Source: Bacillota bacterium
Lineage (GTDB): Bacteria; Bacillota_I; Bacilli_A; Erysipelotrichales; Erysipelotrichaceae
DNA: 64,000 nucleotides
Reading direction: 5' to 3'
NCBI GenBank assembly: GCA_023388995.1
Contig: JAEWFD010000024.1
Coordinates: forward strand, 17,740-81,739
Position 1 is the stretch's first letter. Each line of letters begins with the position of its first letter. A program made the position numbers and the translations under genes. This document shows positions 59,644 through 64,000 of this stretch, in pieces. The notes beneath the pieces were generated by a model. The model was not told where the DNA came from, ran no database searches, and saw only the letters and a program-made list of their open reading frames with translations.

Positions 59644-61200
59644 ATGTTTCAAAATAAAGTGATCTATCAGATTTATCCGAAAAGTTTTTTGGATACAACA
59701 GGAAGCGGGATTGGGGATCTGAATGGCATTCGTCAAAAGCTGTCTTACTTGGCAGAACTGGGAGTCGATTACATCTGGCTAAGTCCGATCAATGCCTCGC
59801 CCCAATATGACAATGGCTATGATATTGCGGACTACGATCACATTGATCCGATGTTTGGCAGTGATGAAGATTATCTTGCATTGATCAAAGAGGCGAAAGC
59901 CAAAGATATTAAAGTCATGATGGATTTGGTTTTGAATCATACCAGTGACCAGCATCTTTGGTTCCAAAAAGCATTGCAGAATGATCCTGTGTATCGCGAC
60001 TTCTATGTGTTTCGGGATGAACCCAATGAACTGCAGTCCTTTTTTGGCGGCAGTGCATGGACCTATGCAGAAGGTGTGGGAAAATATTATCTGCATTTCT
60101 TTGATCCGCATCAGCCGGATTTGAACTGGGATAATCCGCAGGTGCGGCAGGAACTTTATGCGATGGTGAATCGCTGGCTGGCAGCAGGGGTGGAAGGATT
60201 TCGCCTGGATGTGATTGATTTGATCGGCAAGGAACCCGATCGCTATATCAGTTCCAAGGGACCGAAGTTTTATGAATATCTGGCAGAGCTGAACGAGCAG
60301 ACATTCAAAGATCATATTTTGACGGTGGGAGAATGCTGGGGAGCAAGCTTTGAGGAAAGCAGAAAAATGTGTACCAAAGGATTAACCCAAATATTTCACT
60401 TTCATCACCTTATGACCACCAATGGCAAAACAAAATGGGAACAGCATCCGCTGCAGCTAGCCAAACTGGCTGATGTACTGCTGACTTGGCAAAATGGCTA
60501 TGAAGGTATTGAAGCACTCGTTATGAATAATCATGACTCGCCGCGTCTGCCTTCTTTGTGGCTGGATGATCAAACCTGCCGCAAGCAAAGTGCAAAGCTG
60601 CTGATTACCTTGTTTGGTTTATTGAAAGGCAACTTATATCTGTATCAAGGAGAAGAAATTGGCATGACCAATGCCCATCAGCTAGACCTGAATTTCTATC
60701 GTGATGTAGAGACATTCAATTTTTTTGATGCACAAAAAGAAGCGGGAGTGCCCCTTGCCAAGATCATGAGACAGATTGCTTTGATCTCCAGGGACAATGC
60801 GCGAACGCCGATGCAATGGACAAGTGGTGAACATGCGGGGTTTACAGCAGGTACCCCGTGGATTGCGGTGAATGAAAACTATCCGCAAGTAAATGTGGAA
60901 GACGATCTGAACAGCAAGGATTCTGTTTATCGCTACTATCAGCAAGTCATTGCGTTTCGTAAGACGCATGGAGATTTGTTGCAAGAAGCGCTTGCTTTAG
61001 AAGTACAGGGGGAAGTACTATTCCTCAAAAAAGGAACAATCCGCGGTTATTTTAATATGTCACAGCAAAAACCAGAATTATCAGGAGTTGAGCAGGCACG
61101 AATAGTGTTGTTCTCCAATTATGAAGATAGAGAATTGCCGGCTTCAAAGCAAGGAGTTCTTGCACTGAGACCGTATGAAGTTGTAGTATATACTGTATAA
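59644..61200 (+). CDS. Intracellular GH13 alpha-glucosidase (DexB/oligo-1,6-glucosidase-like)
   Basis: A 518-residue cytoplasmic GH13 enzyme. Marks are VIYQIYPKSFLDTTGSGIGDL, MDLVLNHTSDQHLWF, the nucleophile in GFRLDVIDLIGK, the acid/base in LTVGECWGASFEE and MNNHDSPRLPSLWL. The VGE(C/T)WGA form and the RLPSLW segment point to the glucan 1,6-alpha-glucosidase (DexB) branch, which removes glucose from isomalto-oligosaccharides. It begins one base after the amylase stop. It is a second glucosidase beside the one at 50521, so the operon covers alpha-1,4 and alpha-1,6 bonds. Confidence 0.87.
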   Translation: MFQNKVIYQIYPKSFLDTTGSGIGDLNGIRQKLSYLAELGVDYIWLSPINASPQYDNGYDIADYDHIDPMFGSDEDYLALIKEAKAKDIKVMMDLVLNHTSDQHLWFQKALQNDPVYRDFYVFRDEPNELQSFFGGSAWTYAEGVGKYYLHFFDPHQPDLNWDNPQVRQELYAMVNRWLAAGVEGFRLDVIDLIGKEPDRYISSKGPKFYEYLAELNEQTFKDHILTVGECWGASFEESRKMCTKGLTQIFHFHHLMTTNGKTKWEQHPLQLAKLADVLLTWQNGYEGIEALVMNNHDSPRLPSLWLDDQTCRKQSAKLLITLFGLLKGNLYLYQGEEIGMTNAHQLDLNFYRDVETFNFFDAQKEAGVPLAKIMRQIALISRDNARTPMQWTSGEHAGFTAGTPWIAVNENYPQVNVEDDLNSKDSVYRYYQQVIAFRKTHGDLLQEALALEVQGEVLFLKKGTIRGYFNMSQQKPELSGVEQARIVLFSNYEDRELPASKQGVLALRPYEVVVYTV

Positions 61201-61226
61201 TCACTGCACAAGCAGGTGGAGGGAAT

Positions 61227-62237
61227 ATGATCGAAGTAGTGGGAGCCACCAAAATATTTAAAAAACCCGTTCGGGAGAAAGGGCTGTGGGGGATGCTGAA
61301 AACCCTGTTCAGCTTTAAGTTTGAAGAAAAAGTTGCAGTCGACAATGTTAGCTTCACTATTCAGGATGGTGAAATTGTCGGGTATATCGGTGCCAATGGA
61401 GCCGGAAAATCAACAACCATCAAAATGATGAGCGGTATTTTGACGCCTACATCAGGAAAGGTGCTGATTGATGGCAAAGAACCTTATCATGCAAAGCACC
61501 GGATGGAAGTGCTGAAACATGTCGGAGTTGTATTCGGGCAGAAGACCCAGCTGTGGTGGGATTTGCCGCTAATTGAAACATTTGAGTTGTTGAAGCACAT
61601 TTATGAGATTGATGAAACGGAATACCAAGAACGCATGGCTTACTTCAATGAAGTGCTGGGACTGCAGGAGTTCGCATCTTCGCAGGTACGTACATTATCG
61701 CTGGGACAGCGGATGCGCGCTGATTTGGCTGCTGCGCTTCTGCACAATCCCCGCATCCTGTTTTTGGATGAACCAACCATTGGGCTTGATGTGCTTGTCA
61801 AAGAAAATATCCGCAAGGCCATTAAAGAAATTCATGCGAAGTACAATACTACTATTGTTTTAACGACCCATGATATGAGTGATATCGAAAACCTATGCTC
61901 CAAAATTGTAATCATTGACCGCGGCAAAGTTATCTTCAATGATAAGATTGAAAAGATTAAGGAACAGTTCGGCGATATCCGGGAGATTAAAGTTGATCTG
62001 GAGAAGGAAAGTGCCGGGAACGTTGATCTTGCAGTGTTTCAAAGCATGTTTCCTGACCATGTGTGGGTCAATCAAGAAAACAATACATTATTGATTCGGG
62101 TAGATGCGAATCAGCTTTCAATTTCTTCTGTACTGGCATATGTATTTCAGCAGTACGCAGTGTCCGATGTCAAGATTGGGGAAAGCTCCATTGAGCATGT
62201 GGTGAAACAATTATATGAAACACATACCTTTTCGTAA
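61227..62237 (+). CDS. ABC-2 exporter ATPase
   Basis: A 336-residue ATPase of an ABC-2 exporter. Walker A is GANGAGKSTT, the signature LSLGQRMRADLAAAL, Walker B ILFLDEPTIGLD and the switch LTTHDMSDIENL. The N-terminal block with VREKGLWGMLKTLFS before the first strand, and a C-terminal extension of about 80 residues, match the ATPases that work with the DUF990-type permeases encoded next. It starts 26 bases after the glucosidase gene with no terminator between, so it may be on the maltodextrin transcript. The substrate is unknown. Confidence 0.88.
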   Translation: MIEVVGATKIFKKPVREKGLWGMLKTLFSFKFEEKVAVDNVSFTIQDGEIVGYIGANGAGKSTTIKMMSGILTPTSGKVLIDGKEPYHAKHRMEVLKHVGVVFGQKTQLWWDLPLIETFELLKHIYEIDETEYQERMAYFNEVLGLQEFASSQVRTLSLGQRMRADLAAALLHNPRILFLDEPTIGLDVLVKENIRKAIKEIHAKYNTTIVLTTHDMSDIENLCSKIVIIDRGKVIFNDKIEKIKEQFGDIREIKVDLEKESAGNVDLAVFQSMFPDHVWVNQENNTLLIRVDANQLSISSVLAYVFQQYAVSDVKIGESSIEHVVKQLYETHTFS

Positions 62238-63045
62238 ATATTATCCCTTTCTCAAGGGATCATGGCTGACGGTGCTTGCATATCGTGTCCATATATACAT
62301 GTGGATGCTGGGCGATGTAGTTTCAGCTGTTCTGATGATCTTGCTGTGGACAGCTATTTATCGTGCTCAGCCGCAGACTGGTACTGTGATGATTCATGGT
62401 TTTACTCTCGGCGGGATGATTCAATATGTTTTGGTAGCGAAAATAGCAACAGGAATGATTGGCTATACAGAGACCTTTTGGAATTTGAGTGAAGATATCC
62501 GCAGCGGTTCTGTTGCAATGACATTGATGAAACCCATTAGTTACCGGCTCAAGAATGTAAGTACAACCATCGGCGGTTTTTTTGCGACATTTGCAATGAT
62601 GACATTGCCGCTGATGGCTGTACTATATGCTGTTCTAGCCTATATGCATCTGCCGCTTCCGTCATGGAGTGCTTTCTTGATGTTTTTGTTTACATCATTT
62701 CTTGGTCTTATCATCATGGATACGCTGGATTTTCTCTTCGGATTATCCGCCATTTTTACAGGTGCACTATTTGGCTTGGGACAAATCAAAACGATTGTTT
62801 TTCAATTCTTGTCGGGAGCTTTAATCCCGCTGTCATTCTTTCCTGACTGGTTAAATCGCGTTATTTCCTTTCTGCCATATAAAACAACGGTAGCAACACC
62901 TATTTCTATCTTGCTGGGGCAAATTGATGCCTCAGGATATCTGGCAGTGATCGCATTGCAGGTCTTTTGGATTGTATGTTTGAATGCAGCGGCGAAGCTG
63001 TTGTTTGATCGTTTGATTAAACATGTAGTTGTGGCAGGTGGTTAA
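62215..63045 (+). CDS. ABC-2 exporter permease 1 (DUF990/ABC2_membrane_6 type)
   Basis: A 276-residue permease with six hydrophobic segments. The N-terminal LAYRVHIYMWMLGDVVSAVLM and the EDIRSGSVAMTLMKPISYRL loop fit the DUF990 family. It overlaps the ATPase gene by 23 bases, so translation is coupled. It forms a heterodimer with the next permease. Confidence 0.87.
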   Translation: MKHIPFRKYYPFLKGSWLTVLAYRVHIYMWMLGDVVSAVLMILLWTAIYRAQPQTGTVMIHGFTLGGMIQYVLVAKIATGMIGYTETFWNLSEDIRSGSVAMTLMKPISYRLKNVSTTIGGFFATFAMMTLPLMAVLYAVLAYMHLPLPSWSAFLMFLFTSFLGLIIMDTLDFLFGLSAIFTGALFGLGQIKTIVFQFLSGALIPLSFFPDWLNRVISFLPYKTTVATPISILLGQIDASGYLAVIALQVFWIVCLNAAAKLLFDRLIKHVVVAGG

Positions 63046-63046
63046 G

Positions 63047-63835
63047 ATGAGATACATCACGTTATATCGTACCTATTTAGCGATGGCAATTAAAGCGAAG
63101 CTAAGTTACCGGGTTGACTTGCTGGTAGGAATGTTCAGCTTTATGCTGCGCAATATCGTAAATTTCTTTACGATCTTTCTGATTTTTAATTCTGTGGTCA
63201 GTCTTGGCGAGTGGACAATTGACAGAATGGTATTCCTATATGCGTTTTCACTGATTCCCAAAGGAATTGATCATGTATTTACAGATGCCATTTGGTATGT
63301 CAGCCATCGCTTTGTTGCGATTGGAGAAATAGATAAGTTTTTGGTGCGGCCGATCAATCCTTTGTTTCAGCTGATTAGCAGTGAGTTTCAATATGAAGGA
63401 TTTGGCGAAGTGCTATTGGGAATCGTAGTCATAGTAATGTCGCTGCCTAAGCAGGGAATTGCATGGGGCTGGCATAATACGCTGCCTTTCATCTTGTGCG
63501 GTTTCTTTGCGACATTTGTGTTTACAGGAGTTAAACTGTTCTTTGCTTCCATTGCTTTTTTCACGAAACGAAGCATTCAAGTGATGACTACTGTTTATGA
63601 AATGTCGGACTTTGCCCGCTTTCCGATTGAGGTGTTTGGCGACACAATCAAGAATGTGCTGCTGTTTGTGATTCCCTTTGGGCTGGTGATTTACTATCCG
63701 GTAAAATATTTGCTGGAGGGGGCCGATTTATGGGGGTTAACAGCAGTGGTGGCTTTGGCTACTGCAGCATTGAATGTGATCGCATACCAATTTTGGAAGT
63801 TTGGTTTGTCAAAATATGAAAGTACAGGATCGTAG
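63047..63835 (+). CDS. ABC-2 exporter permease 2 (DUF990/ABC2_membrane_6 type)
   Basis: A 262-residue permease, six hydrophobic segments. KLSYRVDLLVGMFSFMLRN and the loop GEIDKFLVRPINPLFQLI are the family marks. It starts one base after permease 1 behind AGGTGG. A good intrinsic terminator follows and, right behind that, the start of a group II intron. Confidence 0.87.
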   Translation: MRYITLYRTYLAMAIKAKLSYRVDLLVGMFSFMLRNIVNFFTIFLIFNSVVSLGEWTIDRMVFLYAFSLIPKGIDHVFTDAIWYVSHRFVAIGEIDKFLVRPINPLFQLISSEFQYEGFGEVLLGIVVIVMSLPKQGIAWGWHNTLPFILCGFFATFVFTGVKLFFASIAFFTKRSIQVMTTVYEMSDFARFPIEVFGDTIKNVLLFVIPFGLVIYYPVKYLLEGADLWGLTAVVALATAALNVIAYQFWKFGLSKYESTGS

Positions 63836-63843
63836 AGATCACA

Positions 63844-63873
63844 AAAAAGAAGCTGTTTTAAAAGCTTCTTTTT
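63844..63873 (+). terminator. Intrinsic terminator after the exporter genes
   Basis: AAAAAGAAGCT (63844-63854) and AGCTTCTTTTT (63863-63873) form an 11-base-pair stem ending in the T-run. Confidence 0.88.
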
Positions 63874-63876
63874 ATA

Positions 63877-64000
63877 GTATGACGGGCATGTCATATATCT
63901 AGGGTGAAAATCCCTCGGGGCGTAGTTACCGACGAACCCAAGAGCGACTTGCAAGTTTCGCATCGTGAGGTGTGGGAGAGAGGAAGCAATAGCGAAATCG
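63877..64000 (+). mobile_element. 5' end of a group IIC intron
   Basis: From GTATG at 63877 the sequence has the layout of a bacterial class C intron domain I. GAC-GGGCAT-GTC (63881-63892) matches the first stem-loop of the Oceanobacillus iheyensis intron with compensating base changes. CTAGGGTGAAAATCCC follows at the expected spacing, and later come a purine-rich GAGGTGTGGGAGAG block and GGAAGC. It begins three bases after the terminator stem, the preferred target of group IIC introns. The reverse transcriptase gene would lie beyond the window. Confidence 0.8.

Noticed and set aside
1..64000. CRISPR array, tRNA or rRNA genes, complete insertion sequence, replication origin
   Set aside because: I saw no regularly spaced repeats, cloverleaf with CCA-type end, rRNA core sequence, transposase frame or DnaA-box cluster. 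The only mobile-element signal is the intron start at the right end.

Overview
The window reads as chromosomal DNA of a low-to-moderate GC Gram-positive bacterium (Bacillota). The signs are strong AGGAGG ribosome binding sites, lipoboxes on the binding proteins, a BceRS-AB peptide-resistance module, a split glycine decarboxylase (gcvPA/gcvPB) behind a glycine riboswitch, a short ProB without a PUA domain, and a streptococcal/clostridial style maltodextrin locus. A fermentative, host-associated Erysipelotrichia-like organism is my best guess, but that is a general impression and not something one marker proves. I saw no rRNA, tRNA or CRISPR array.

Layout. 1-8.3 kb: the end of a branched-chain-amino-acid type ABC importer (livH-M-G-F and binding protein), a CoA-transferase, and two paralogous alpha/beta hydrolases around a TetR regulator. 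8.3-13.2 kb: a divergent PRPP synthetase gene, convergent with a minus-strand ybaK-proB-proA operon and an unknown helical protein. 13.2-19.5 kb: a MATE exporter, a MerR regulator with a textbook 19-bp-spacer promoter, a U32 family protein, a 36-residue membrane microprotein and a CDF metal transporter. 19.7-24.7 kb: an MBOAT/DHHW acyl-transfer pair with a small lipoprotein, then minus-strand pduL and a nucleotidyltransferase. 24.8-29.3 kb: minus-strand bceR-bceS-bceA-bceB with an inverted-repeat operator in front of bceA. 29.4-36.3 kb: glycine riboswitch plus gcvT-H-PA-PB-lplA-lpdA. 36.3-44.9 kb: small membrane proteins, tandem M17 aminopeptidases (one with altered active-site residues), a WYL regulator, a RidA-family protein, a pseudouridine synthase, two very small genes and a LacI regulator. 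45.0-61.2 kb: a long maltodextrin/alpha-glucan operon. 61.2-63.8 kb: an ABC-2 exporter. The last 124 bases are the 5' end of a group IIC intron placed directly behind a terminator.

How the genes fit together. The glycine operon carries the P, T, H and L functions and its own lipoate ligase, so it can charge its own H protein. In the maltodextrin operon a surface lipoprotein amylase and MalE-F-G-K feed oligosaccharides to cytoplasmic phosphorylase, glucanotransferase and three GH13 enzymes; a LacI-type operator lies inside the first promoter, next to a lacI gene. Both binding-protein genes in the window (3256 and 56591) have a small hairpin before and a stronger hairpin after them inside their operons.

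I did not find a wholly new multi-gene system that I can defend. The most unusual items are the variant M17 paralogue beside its normal copy, the RidA protein lacking the catalytic Glu, the unusual second glycine aptamer, small genes that are easy to miss, and the precise regulatory sites of the MerR, Bce and LacI units.
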